Made by a program: the position numbers and the translations under genes. From Cavenderia fasciculata (Eukaryota; Evosea; Eumycetozoa; Acytosteliales; Cavenderiaceae), in the NCBI RefSeq assembly GCF_000203815.1, contig NW_004457624.1:3248354-3312353 (forward strand): a stretch of DNA of 64,000 nt, in the 5' to 3' direction. Of the stretch, positions 23,006-33,700 are shown piece by piece; position 1 is the first letter of the stretch; each line of letters starts with the position of its first letter. Under the pieces are notes generated by a model. That model was not told where the DNA came from and made no database searches. It worked only from the letters and a program-made list of their open reading frames with translations.

Positions 23006-24551
23006 TTACCCCTCATGCTTTCCATAATCATATTTCTGTGGGAGGATTATTGGTTTGTTGCTACACTTGATCGTGATCATCGGTGATGATGATGATGACT
23101 TGTCACCAGCATTGTCAGCAGTAGTACTGGCATTGGCAGTCAGTTGATAGGTTGTCATGATTGTATCCAATTCATGTGATACTTTCTTGATACATCCTAC
23201 TTCTTCCACCATTTCCTCAACTTCCTTCTCTTCTTTTTCCTCTACCTCCTCTTCATAATCTTCATCCTCATCATCTTCATCTTCTACTACTTGTCTCTTT
23301 TTCTTTTGTGTCTTTTTGGGTTTAGGGTCGGCGATTGGATCATCTTTTGGTCCCTTGATTGTGACTCGTTGTAGTGCTGACGATCCAGCTTGCATAGCTT
23401 TGACCAACGATGATCTGATGGCGGCATTCCAAGCACCAATTCTCAAATGTGTAATCACTTGATTACCACCAGTCTCTGACAATGCTTTGAGTAGGGCGAC
23501 TATATTTAGTGCTGGCTTTACTCTATAATCATGCTCTCTGAATCCAAGATCGGTTATCTTTGTGTTCTTGGTTGAGATCATCTCGATAAACTCTTGTACT
23601 TGGTCATTTGTGTCAAAATAAAAGTTGATTTGAAGTGATCGTAGTGATGGATGTGCAAAGATGGAGTCGTAGAATTCTTTGTGTCCTTTGGCACCCTCGG
23701 ACAATCGAAGAGATAGTTTGGTGAGGTTGGGATTGTTGGTCAGCACCTTGGCTATCATTGATAGATCGATTGGGCCCATTCCACCATATACAATTAGTTT
23801 GAGTGAGACAAGACTGGTGTACATTGCCAGAGGGTTGAAGTGTTTAAACTTTCTAATCTCACTGTCATAGCTGATGTGTGTCATTTGACTGGACGACGAC
23901 GACGACGACGACGATCTTTTTGTCTAGGAATTGGTTGAAATGTTTCTCCATTTCCATTGGGTCACGACAAAGACGACTGAAAATACCAATGTCGACCGAT
24001 ACGAGTGATGGACATTTAGCTAGTTGATCGTAGACACAGGCCAGACGACTACAGTCACGAACATAGAAAGAGTCTTGGTCAGCCTCTGCAGCAAAGTGGA
24101 CTAGGGTCTTGGGAAGACAATCGTCTACTTCAAACAATGACAGACTCCGATGATTGGTCTTGATGTGTGTGATGGTTGGGCAGTTATGTAGCAGACGGCA
24201 TATTCTCCCTTTCATTTCCTTCTCTTCCTCGATTTCATCATCCATACCAAGAGTATCGGCATCCCATATCAGGTATGTCACATTCTTGGCAAGGTTCCAA
24301 CAATCTTGATCATCAGTGGTGGTTGTAGTGCCAACTATACATTGCATTCTTTCAAGAGTCGTTAGAAACTTTTCTACGTTGTGTTCATTGACTAGAATAG
24401 TTCTAGGTTGATGTGATACTAATTGAAACCAACGTTTACAAACATATTGTAATCCGTGACTATTGGTTGGCAATGATTTAGTATTACATTCCAACAAACA
24501 TTCTCTGATGATTTGTGATTGTATTGTGTGTGGTATAGTTGTAGTTGTCAT
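23006..24551 (-). CDS. F-box-like/LRR family protein with frame change at a triplet repeat
   Basis: The N-terminal frame (start 24551, MTTTTIPHTIQSQIIRECLL) has an F-box-like block ending LQYVCKRWFQLVS, then NLAKNVTYLIWD and a leucine-rich region. It runs into a GAC/GTC repeat (23892-23914) and terminates soon after. The remainder (MTHISYDSEIRKF ... LTKLSLRLSEGAKGH ... LRSLQINFYFD, then an acidic Lys/Glu tail ending YDYGKHEG) is open in another frame overlapping by 20 bases. In the paralogue at 26038 the same region is continuous, so a change of repeat length has probably broken this copy. F-box proteins recruit substrates to SCF ubiquitin ligases; that role is inference here. Confidence 0.7.
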
Positions 24552-25009
24552 TGTTGTATTGGATTTGATATAATCAAATATAGAATATAAATATATATTT
24601 ATATTTTAAAATAGAGGTAGAGAATGGTATGATGACAGTAAGCATCTTCTTCACCATCATCATTTGGCGCCATCCTTTGATTTTGATTGCACGAGAAGGA
24701 GAAAGAGGAGGAGGAGAAAGAAAGCTGGGAATACTTAAATTGGGAAGTGGGTGGTTGCGTTTAAACCCATTGAATGTTGGAAGGGGGGTGGGGCAAGGGA
24801 TTGTTTACTAGTTCTCCAACCACTTTTTGTTGGACGATGATTAATAATGTAATACACCAACCGCTGTGTTTTAATTGTACTATTTAATTTTAATTTTTTA
24901 TTTTATTTTAGAAAATATTCAACAACCACCATCATCTTCTTTGAGCTATATGAGGGCAACTAAAAGAACGAGTATACTATGTAACTACAAACAACTTAAT
25001 GTTAATATT
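24552..25009. other. 5' flank of F-box-like gene
   Basis: Promoter region with a short motif set (atggtatga, atcatttggcgccatc, ttttgattgcac) that recurs at 25540-25690 and 27650-27790, upstream of or between other members. No coding sequence is recognised. Confidence 0.55.
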
Positions 25010-25485
25010 CATCATGCTTTTCAGTATCATATTTTTGGTTCCAGAGTTTTGGTTTGTTGCTACACTAGATCGTGATCATTGACGATGATGACTTGTCATC
25101 AGCATTGTCAGCAGTAGTACTGGCATTGGCAGTCAGTTGATAGGTTGTCATGATTGTATCCAATTCATGTGATACTTTTTTGATACATCCTACTTCTTCT
25201 CCTCCTACCTCTTCTTCTTTTTCTTCATCTTCCTCTTCATAATCTTCATAATCTTCATCTTCTTTCATTTCCTCTTCTTCGTATTTCTCTTCATAATCTT
25301 CTTCTTCCTTCACTTCTTCGTCTTTATCATTGTCTTTCTCTTCATAATCTTCATCATCTTCATCTTTGACTATTTTCATCTTTTCTGTCTTTTCGGGTTT
25401 AGGGTTGGCGATTGGGTCATCTTTTGGTTTGGGCTCCCTTGATTGTGACTCTTTGTAGTGCTGACGATCCAGCTTGCATTATTAA
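25010..25485 (-). pseudogene. Second tail remnant of F-box-like/LRR family
   Basis: The minus strand resembles the 3' part of the 23006 gene: a piece with QAGSSALQ-type DNA, SPNPK-type linker, a greatly expanded Glu/Asp/Lys tract (open 25065-25379) and the shared end CIKKVSHELDTIMTTYQLTA. Amino acids of this end are identical to those at 23006 over a long stretch, so the duplication is recent. The F-box and LRR parts are absent. Confidence 0.7.
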
Positions 25486-26037
25486 ATTTAAATATTTATT
25501 TATTTTTAAATAGAATGATCATATTGATTGTGCACACGTAACCTCGCGGTTTAAAAGATGTTTGGAAATGGTATGGAAGCACTTTAAAAGATCATCATCG
25601 CAGTGGTCAAAAAAAACCGGCAAATGTGGTCTCAATTTTGATTGTACAAAGGGGGATTATTTCGTGGTTTGGATGACACCCTTCTAAGATAATGAGTTCA
25701 ACTCACTAGACTGATAATATTATACTACAAACAACTTAATGTTAATAGAATATTTGTTATACTTTCTATAATCCTATTCTTGATCCCAGAGTATTGGTTT
25801 GTTGATGCTATACTTGATGGTAATCAATGAATGAGCCATCATTTACATTGCCAGTTAGTTGGAAATGAAAGCAGCCCAGTGACTGGGTATAAATAAATAT
25901 AAATATATTGATGAAAATAATTAAATCATTTTTTTATTTATTTAAATCATTTTTTTATTTATTTAAATTGAAGGTCTTCTTTCTTCGCAGTATGTTGCTT
26001 GACTAGACCTACGGAAATATAGTATGAAATTATAAAC
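25486..26037. other. Spacer with copied 5' flank and third tail remnant
   Basis: 25540-25690 matches the 5' flank motifs seen at 27650-27790 (ggaatggtatg, aaaagatcatcatc, gcaaatgtggt). 25725-25880 is another short copy of the family 3' end (acaaacaacttaatgttaat, agtattggtttgttgatgc, ttgccagttagttgg). Promoter-like and tail pieces therefore lie side by side without a gene body between them. Confidence 0.6.
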
Positions 26038-27606
26038 TTAATGATCAAATTCACTATGCTTTTCCATATCGTATTCTTTTGGGAGGATTCTTGGTTTGTT
26101 GCTATACTTGATCGTGATAATTGACGTCTCATCATCATCATCATCATTGTCAGCACTACTGGCATTGGCAATTAGTTGATAGGTTGTAATGATTTTATCT
26201 AATGCATGTGATACTTTCTTGATACTTCCTACCTCTGCACCATCATCTTCTCCCATTTTATCTTCTTCATCCTCTTCCTCCTCTTCAGATTCTTCTTTAA
26301 CTTGCTTCTTCTTGCTTTGTGTCTTTCTGAGTTGGGGAACTTTAGCTTTGGGGTTGGCTTTGGATTTAGATTTTGGTTTAGGTTTGATTGGGTCTTTTTC
26401 AAGTCCTTTCAAAGTGACTTTTGTTAGTGCAGGTATACCTTTGACCAACGATGATCGGATATCTTCATTCCAAGCACCAAGTCTCAAATGTGTAACCACT
26501 TGATTGTCGGCCTCTGACAATGCTTCGAGTAGTGTGACTGTGGATTCATCATCTGATCCTCTGAACCCTAGATCGGTTATCTTTTTGTTCTTGGTTGAGA
26601 TCATCTCGATTAACTCTTGTACTTGCTCTTCAGTGTCATAATAAAAGTTGATTTGAAGTGATCGCAACGATGGATGTGCAAAGATGGCCTTGTAGAGTGC
26701 TTTGTGTCCTTCACTACGATCAGACATTCGCAGAGACAGTTTGGTGAGGTTGGGATTGTTGGTCAGTACCTTGGCTATCAATGACAGATCGATTGGGCTG
26801 GCTCCACCATATACATTGAGTTTAAGAGAGACAAGGTCAGTGCACTTTGTCAGAGTTTTGAAGTGGTCAAACTCCATAATCTCACTGTCATAGCTGATGT
26901 GTGTCAGTTGACCGCTAGCCTCTTTGTTCTTTTTGGCGAGGAATGGAGTGAATTCTTCTTCCAATTCTCTGGGGTCACGGCCTTCACTACTGAAAACTGA
27001 AATGTCAACTGATACGATAGATGGACATTTGGCAAGTTGACCGTACACAGAGGTGAGACGACCGTCGATACCAACAAAGCAAGATTCTTGGTCAGCTTCA
27101 GCAGCAAAGTGGATTAGGTTCTTGGGAAGACACTCATTCTTTTCAAACAATGACAAACCGACATGATTGGTTTTGATGTGAGTGATGGTTGGACAATTGT
27201 GTAAGAGACGACATATTCTCTGTACCTTTGATTTCTTTTCATCATAGGTATCAACACCCCAGAGCAAGTAAGTAACATTCTTGGCAAGGTTCCAGTCTTC
27301 TTGTTGTTGATCTTTGGTTTTGGCAACAACGTCTTTTTTTCCTTTGGTTTTTGTTGATTTGACATCGGCTGGTGGGTTTGGGTCACTTGTCCCTGTACCT
27401 TGCATTCTTTCAAGAGTGTTTAGAAAAGGTTGGATGTTGTCTTCAGTGACGTGAATAGTTCTAGGTTGATTTGATATCAATTGAAACCATCTTTTACAAA
27501 CATATTGTAATCCTTGAGTATTTGTTGGCAATGAAAAGACATTCCATTCCAACAAACATTCTCTAATGATTTGTGATTGTATTGTGTGTGGAATAGTTGT
27601 TGTCAT
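26038..27606 (-). CDS. F-box-like/LRR family protein, intact copy
   Basis: Single exon of 522 residues from MTTTIPHTIQSQIIRECLLE. An F-box-like segment lies at about 8-45 (ending LQYVCKRWFQLIS). A charged Lys-rich insert, a conserved NLAKNVTYLLWGVDTYDEKK block and RICRLLHNCPTITHIKTNH follow. Irregular leucine-rich repeats occupy about 230-390 (LVSLKLNVYGG, LTKLSLRMSD, LRSLQINFYYD, ITDLGFRG). A Lys/Pro linker and an acidic tract lead to VGSIKKVSHALDKIITTYQL. It is the best reference copy of the cluster. The domain layout suggests an SCF substrate adaptor, but the F-box match is by eye only. Confidence 0.8.
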   Translation of the reverse strand: MTTTIPHTIQSQIIRECLLEWNVFSLPTNTQGLQYVCKRWFQLISNQPRTIHVTEDNIQPFLNTLERMQGTGTSDPNPPADVKSTKTKGKKDVVAKTKDQQQEDWNLAKNVTYLLWGVDTYDEKKSKVQRICRLLHNCPTITHIKTNHVGLSLFEKNECLPKNLIHFAAEADQESCFVGIDGRLTSVYGQLAKCPSIVSVDISVFSSEGRDPRELEEEFTPFLAKKNKEASGQLTHISYDSEIMEFDHFKTLTKCTDLVSLKLNVYGGASPIDLSLIAKVLTNNPNLTKLSLRMSDRSEGHKALYKAIFAHPSLRSLQINFYYDTEEQVQELIEMISTKNKKITDLGFRGSDDESTVTLLEALSEADNQVVTHLRLGAWNEDIRSSLVKGIPALTKVTLKGLEKDPIKPKPKSKSKANPKAKVPQLRKTQSKKKQVKEESEEEEEDEEDKMGEDDGAEVGSIKKVSHALDKIITTYQLIANASSADNDDDDDETSIITIKYSNKPRILPKEYDMEKHSEFDH

Positions 27607-28193
27607 ATTGGTTGTGAGATATATAGATAAAATAATTATTTATTTTAAAAACCTTTTTTGATTGTTTGGGAATGGTATGAAAGCATTTTAACCTCGAGGT
27701 GGTTTAAAAGATAATCATCACAATGATCAAAAAAACATTTGGCGCCATCTGGCAAATGTGGTATCAATTTTGATTGGACATTGATGAATGGGGTGATTCC
27801 TCTGTATGGATTGAGTTTCGAGTAAACCCATAACACAATGATTAGATGGGGTATGGGTGGGGGATCAATCAAAATGAGAATAATGGGATCACACGTATAC
27901 TGAGCAGTATTTCTGGTTTCTAAAATTGGGAAGCATTTGTATTTCAAATTTAAATAACATAACAAGAGGTTAAATAAAATTTGAATGTCGATTCATTTGT
28001 ATTAAATAACAATATAATTTAAACTTCATTCTCATATCATGTATAACAAACATGAGCACAGCGTTTAGCTTTCATTATTGATCTCAGTAAAGAATGCGAT
28101 ATGAAGAAAAAACATGACTTTTTTTTATTTTTTAATTATTTTCAAAGCAGATCATTGATCATAAGATATTTCAATTATTGTTCATTAATATTA
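27607..28193. other. 5' flank and A/T-rich spacer
   Basis: 27650-27800 carries the cluster's shared upstream motifs, including acctcgaggtggtttaaaag and atttggcgccatc. Beyond it lies A/T-rich DNA. The minus-strand open stretch at 27645-27965 overlaps these shared flank motifs and does not look like a protein. Confidence 0.55.
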
Positions 28194-28687
28194 TTATTCG
28201 TCAAGAAACTCGATTCTGAGCTCTGCTGAGGGTTGAGAGTTACGCTCAAACTCTAGGGCGTTCATGGACTGGTTACCTTCACGAGAGCTTGCCGTCCTCA
28301 CCAGAGGCATCTTTGGAAGTGCGCCACGTGCTAATGGAAATGGCACCCTAAAGGAGAACTTGATGTCCTTATATTCTTGGAACCGCTTTGCACCATATCT
28401 TGCTTGATGACGGTCCAGGTTTTCTGATGGGTAACCGACCTTGACTAACATGGGGTTGGTCTGCATGTTGGCAGAGAACAATAGCGACATTCCTGGGAAT
28501 GTTTGGAACACTAGGAGCACTACACGGTCGTAGACGACCAATTGGCACATTATCGGCACATTCAAAATTGGGTTGGCTCAGCAAAGATCTTTGCAACCAC
28601 TTCGAGAGGTACGCAAACGATAGCACTTCGAGTCCATCTTTGCACATGGTAAAAGTATTTAATACCAACTTCCACTTTGAATTTTAA
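28194..28687 (-). other. Segment of foreign-looking composition, coding-like, unidentified
   Basis: This roughly 490 bp block is far richer in G+C than its surroundings and reads as protein-like on the minus strand (for example NLDRHQARYGAKRFQEYKD and the end LRIEFLDE). It has no similarity to other genes in the window that I can see. Its position next to an LTR-like sequence suggests a relic of a mobile element, but the family cannot be named from the sequence alone. Confidence 0.35.
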
Positions 28688-28788
28688 TTACTTTATAATA
28701 ATAGATACCCCAAACACCACCACCACAATTACACACAAATAACCCACAAACACCATCATATCACTCAAACAACCCTAACTTCCTACCT

Positions 28789-29032
28789 TGTAGGGAGATA
28801 CTAACAAACACTTTTCTACTGGGCCCCCTATAAGAAACTATTTCATCTAGGCCCAAAGTTTCTTATCTACTCTAGTTTAGATTCATTGCCAGAGCTCAGA
28901 GTTTAATCATCTCTTTTATATAGTACTAGTATTACTTTGTTGCTTGATTCATTTTAATTGTAATTGTAACATTATAAAAGTACTATATAAATTAAATGAT
29001 TAAACTTGGTAATCAATTCAAGATTGATTACA
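28789..29032 (+). mobile_element. LTR-like fossil, possibly a solo LTR
   Basis: A block of about 240 bp begins TGTAGGGAGATACTAACA and ends in ...GATTACA, with the TG...CA ends usual for LTRs. Inside is a 10 bp inverted repeat (ATAAGAAACT ... AGTTTCTTAT, about 28830-28865) and a TATATAGTACTAG promoter-like stretch. No flanking target duplication is evident. The family is uncertain, and it looks old and incomplete. Confidence 0.35.
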
Positions 29033-29181
29033 CACCGTTAAAACAAACACATATATTTAAATATTAAAAAAGATAAATAGATAATTAAAGATCAATTAAT
29101 AGTTTTATTTTATTTTATTTTATTCATCATACATTTCACGATCATATTCCTTTGGTATAACTAAAGGTTTGTTGATGTATC

Positions 29182-30594
29182 TTATAAGATGATTTGGTCA
29201 GAACTGGTCAATTGGTAGGTTGTTGTGCCAAGCTTGTCAGATGCAAGTGATATTTTCTTGATACATTTTAATTGTTTCTTTGGTGTCTTTTTAGATCGTA
29301 ATAAAACTTGTATTGGGTCTTTGCGTGGTCCTTTGACTGTGACTCTTTTTAATGCTAAAGATCCAATAGTTTCCATACACTTGGTGATTGATGATTGAAT
29401 GGCTGTATCCCACGCACCAATTCGAACGTGTGTAATCAGCTGATTGATACTAGACTCTGCTGACAATGCTTCAAATAAACTGACAATATTTTTAGAGTGG
29501 TATGCGTTGAATGCAAGATTGGTTATCTTTGTGTTCTTGGTTGGAAGCATCTTGATAAAATCGTCAACCTGGTCTTGTTCGGCATATTCAAAGTTGATTT
29601 GAAGTGATTGTAGTGATGGATGTGCAAAGATGGTGTCGTAGAGTACTTGGTGATCGGTACCCTCAATATTCAGTGATAGTTTGGTTAGGTTGGGGTTGGC
29701 AGTCAGTACCTCATTAATGAGTGACATATCGGATTTTGGATATGTATAGAGTTGGAGTGAGACAAGGTTGGTACATAGTGTCAGAGGTTTGAAGAATTGA
29801 TCATCTTCTATCTCTCCTTTATATTTGATGTGTGTTAGTTGACTAGAAGAGGGGGATGAAGAGGGTGGGGAGGAGGAGGAGGAGGATTTCGATTTACATT
29901 TAGATTTAGATTTAGAATTTGATTTAATCTTGTTGTTGAGGAATGTATTGAATTCAGTTTCCAAACCTTTAGGGTCACGACCAAGACTACTGAAAATTTC
30001 AATGTCGATGGACACTAGTAATGGGCATTGAGCCAATTCACTGTACACTAACTTTAGACGGTATTCACTAAGCCGAGAGACATCGTCTGCCTGAGCAGCA
30101 AAGTGGACCAGGTTCTTGGGGAGACAACGTTTCTTTTCAAACAATGACAGACTCTGATGATTAGTCTTGATGTGTGTGATGGTTGGACAGTTGTGTAAGA
30201 GACGGCATATTCTCTCGACCTTTTGTTTCTTTTCTTTATAGGTATCTATATCCCATATCAGATAAGTAACATTCTTGGCAAGGTTCCAACAGTCATCTTG
30301 GTCTTGATCACTACCACCACCACTACGATCTGTACTTTGTTTTCCTTTGGTTTTTCTAGCAGAGGTAGTTAAAGTGTTTGTTGTTGTAGACATTCTTTCA
30401 AGACAAGTAAGAAATGGTTGAATATTACATTTGTCTTGATTGACTAGAATGGTTCTGGGTAGATGTGATATCAATTGAAACCATCTTTTACACACATATT
30501 GTAATCCGTAACTATTGGTTGGCAATGAAAAGACATTACATTCATTTAAGAATTCTCTAATGATTTGTGATTGTAATAAATGAGGTAATGACAT
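29182..30594 (-). CDS. F-box-like/LRR family protein, divergent copy
   Basis: Single exon of 470 residues, MSLPHLLQSQIIREFLNECN. It keeps the LQYVCKRWFQLIS block, NLAKNVTYLIWDIDTYKEKK, ICRLLHNCPTITHIKTNH, the Ser/Lys-rich hinge before LTHIKYKGEI, and the leucine-rich block (LTKLSLNIEG, LQSLQINFEYA, ITNLAFNAYH). The long acidic tract of the other members is missing; the protein ends shortly after CIKKISLASDK. The serine run in the hinge (SSSSPPSSSPSSSQ) corresponds to the GAC/TCG repeat that carries the frame change in the 23006 copy. The likely role is the same as that of its paralogues. Confidence 0.8.
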   Translation of the reverse strand: MSLPHLLQSQIIREFLNECNVFSLPTNSYGLQYVCKRWFQLISHLPRTILVNQDKCNIQPFLTCLERMSTTTNTLTTSARKTKGKQSTDRSGGGSDQDQDDCWNLAKNVTYLIWDIDTYKEKKQKVERICRLLHNCPTITHIKTNHQSLSLFEKKRCLPKNLVHFAAQADDVSRLSEYRLKLVYSELAQCPLLVSIDIEIFSSLGRDPKGLETEFNTFLNNKIKSNSKSKSKCKSKSSSSSSPPSSSPSSSQLTHIKYKGEIEDDQFFKPLTLCTNLVSLQLYTYPKSDMSLINEVLTANPNLTKLSLNIEGTDHQVLYDTIFAHPSLQSLQINFEYAEQDQVDDFIKMLPTKNTKITNLAFNAYHSKNIVSLFEALSAESSINQLITHVRIGAWDTAIQSSITKCMETIGSLALKRVTVKGPRKDPIQVLLRSKKTPKKQLKCIKKISLASDKLGTTTYQLTSSDQIIL

Positions 30595-30760
30595 TATGCT
30601 CGATTAAATAATTAAATTAGCACCAAAAGAATAATAAATCAAAATAAATAAAGATTCACCATTTTCTTGGTATTTATTATTTAAAAAAATTCAATATGCT
30701 CGTACTTCGAAATTAAATAGTTTGTATTGTCATCAACAAGTACTGTTATATTATTATTAT

Positions 30761-33700
30761 TTATTTATAACGTTGTAATTTTCTTTCTCTCATTTTTTCA
30801 GACTCTCTTATTAACATTTTCTTTTTCACTATGATGACTGATGCTATGACGAGGGCAATGAATGCAGTGAGGCCAAGAACTACACCGACAATTATTTTCC
30901 ATGAATCTGATTTGTCGCAATCTTGACTGCCTTGGTCGTAGTGCAACGGAGTGAAATCGATTGGATCAATGGTGCATTGCTGGCATTGAGGGAGGTTGAT
31001 TCCAATGATGGCCGTTGATTCTTGGTCGTTCAATGGTGTCAGTGAAACCAGTTCTGTTTTGGAGTAGGTTGGGTGGCCATCCGACACTACGCGATCAACA
31101 AATCTACCATGGTATTGTACATTATCTCGTGCAATGCGAATGTACTGGATAGTTGGTGACAATTGGTTATTGGTAAAACTGTCTAATGGTTGCTCGTCAC
31201 AATCAAAAATAAATGTTTGTTCTTTCGGAATGGTTGTCTTGAATAGAACCTTGAGTCTGGCCATATTAGATGAATATCTCCATCCCTCTATAGATACTGA
31301 TAATCTAATCGAATTTGGATTTAAATCAAATGTTTCATTTATACCACCAATCAATTCAATTTTACTTGATTCTCTATTGTATGAAATAATAGATGTAACA
31401 TTTAAATCTTTTGGAATTGTTGAGTTACTACTACTATTATTATTACTGTTGTCATCATCAAATACTAATGTATAGGATGAAGTTGTTGCGTTACTATTAT
31501 TACTATTCATACTCCAATTATAATTTGAAATTAATAATTCCTTTTTTGCTGTTAAATTACTTTCAAAATCAATTTCTTGAATGGAATAGATTTCAAATTG
31601 AAAAGAACTCGATTCAAAATTAAAAGATATAATTGGTGATACATTATTAATATTTGGTGTATCAATTGAATTTAAAACTAAAAAATAGAAATATATATTA
31701 ATATAAATAAATAAATAAATAAATTTAAAATGTATTTGTTGTTGTTGTTTTTGACATACATTTAGTTCTACAATTATCAATTGAATGATAATCAACATCA
31801 CATTGACATTGTCCCATTTCATCACAATGTCCATTACCAAAACAATCATGGGTATCTTTTCGACATGATTCTTCATCATTATAAATAGGTGGTGTTGGAT
31901 TAGAGAATAATATAGCATCGTTGACAATGACGGTTCGGGTATCAACTTGTATCTTGACAGATGCAATTCCTATAGTTGGTGTATTTTCTAGTTGACATTG
32001 AATCAATTGTTGTGAAGCAGTTGTTACATTACAACTAATTGTTTCATTGATCAATACTATAACTCCAGATTGATTAAATGGTCCAAAATCACCAAAAAAT
32101 ATCAATTGTTTGCTATCATTACCACTAGTAATTATAGATGATGATGATATTGTTGGATATGCTAAATATAAATATAAATAAATAAAATTAATAAATAAAT
32201 AAAATATATGTATTTATATTTTTTAATTTAAACTTACGAATTAAACAATTATTATAAAATGATGGTGATGGACAAACACAAAAACCATCAAAGGAACATT
32301 GACCATTGTCGTGACAGTTGAATGTATCATTCATACATTTACTATAAGGGGTTGGAATAGTGTCGATTGAATATACATTGGAATAACTATCAACCTTGAT
32401 CTTTACAATGACCAATGGTCCACCTTTAATATTCTCTTCAAGAGTACATTTGATTTGACTAAATGAAAATTCAGTCACTATACAACGGCTATCACCAAAC
32501 ACAGAGCTGAATGTAAGAGTTGACGGTGCTGATATCTGCGAGAATATCCCAGTTAATGTAAACACAGATCCATTCTTTACAATATTATCTGTAAATAAAA
32601 CATTAAAAATTACTGGGTACCCTAGAAAATTGTAACAATAAAAATGAATTTAATTAATATATCTCTTTCTATCTATCTTTAAATTGATATATTTATCTCA
32701 TACCTTGAATAAATTCAATAGAATTATTAGAGATTGAATAATATTCATTTTTAAAATGAATATTAACGATGCCAGGTTGAACTGGCATATTTGTTTCACA
32801 AATAAATGAGTCATTTGTAGTTGATACGACGGGACATGGGAATTGTTGTGTAACGGTTCCATTCACCACTTGGTCAATTGTCAAATAATGTGGTAGATAA
32901 TCATTGTAAAATGCAAGGCTTAACAAGACAGCGGTGGAGGATGGCTTTTGGGAGATATCCAGGTCTCTAATGATGATATCTGTTTCGATCACCGATAGAT
33001 TGTATATAGTGCTGCTGTGGGGTCTGATCGATACTGTTCTTGGGGGACCACCTTGTCGAGGCGTATTAGTAATATGCATCAACATTTGAGAATTTGCAAT
33101 GACAACAATTAAAGCATACCCCTGCTCGATTGCACCATATCCAAGGTTTCTACCATAAATCATACCCAAGTTTGATTTAATTGGTATTAATGTTGAATTA
33201 AATTCTGCAGCTATAAAATAAAAAATAAAATAAATAAAAGATTTTCTTTTTTTTTTTTCTTTTTTTTTACATACTACAAACGAAATTGGGAGGTAGAGTT
33301 TGAGGATATATTTGAAACATGTATGGATTACCATAATAACACCAAAAACAATCGGGAATCGATACTAGTCCAGTATTATTGGCATACAAATAATTGGCAC
33401 AAAATGATTCTGGGATTGATCCAGTTATACCAGGATTGTTATGAATGGTAAACATTGAAGATACAACCGGAGGAAACAATGTATTGAAATCAATTTGACC
33501 TTGAAGTTGATTATTTGAAAAATCTCTATTGAAAAAAAGAAATAAAAGGGTTAAACTACTAACTTTTGTTTTGTATTGGTTAGAATATACATACATTGAT
33601 TTCATTGATTCAGGAAATGGTATATTTGGAATTGTTGTCAAAGTGCTGTTGGTCATTCCATAAAACTGCAAATAGGTAGGATATTGATTATATGAAACAA

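Noticed and set aside
27645-27965. 106-codon minus-strand frame
   Set aside because: Overlaps flank motifs repeated upstream of other F-box-like genes, so it is promoter sequence.
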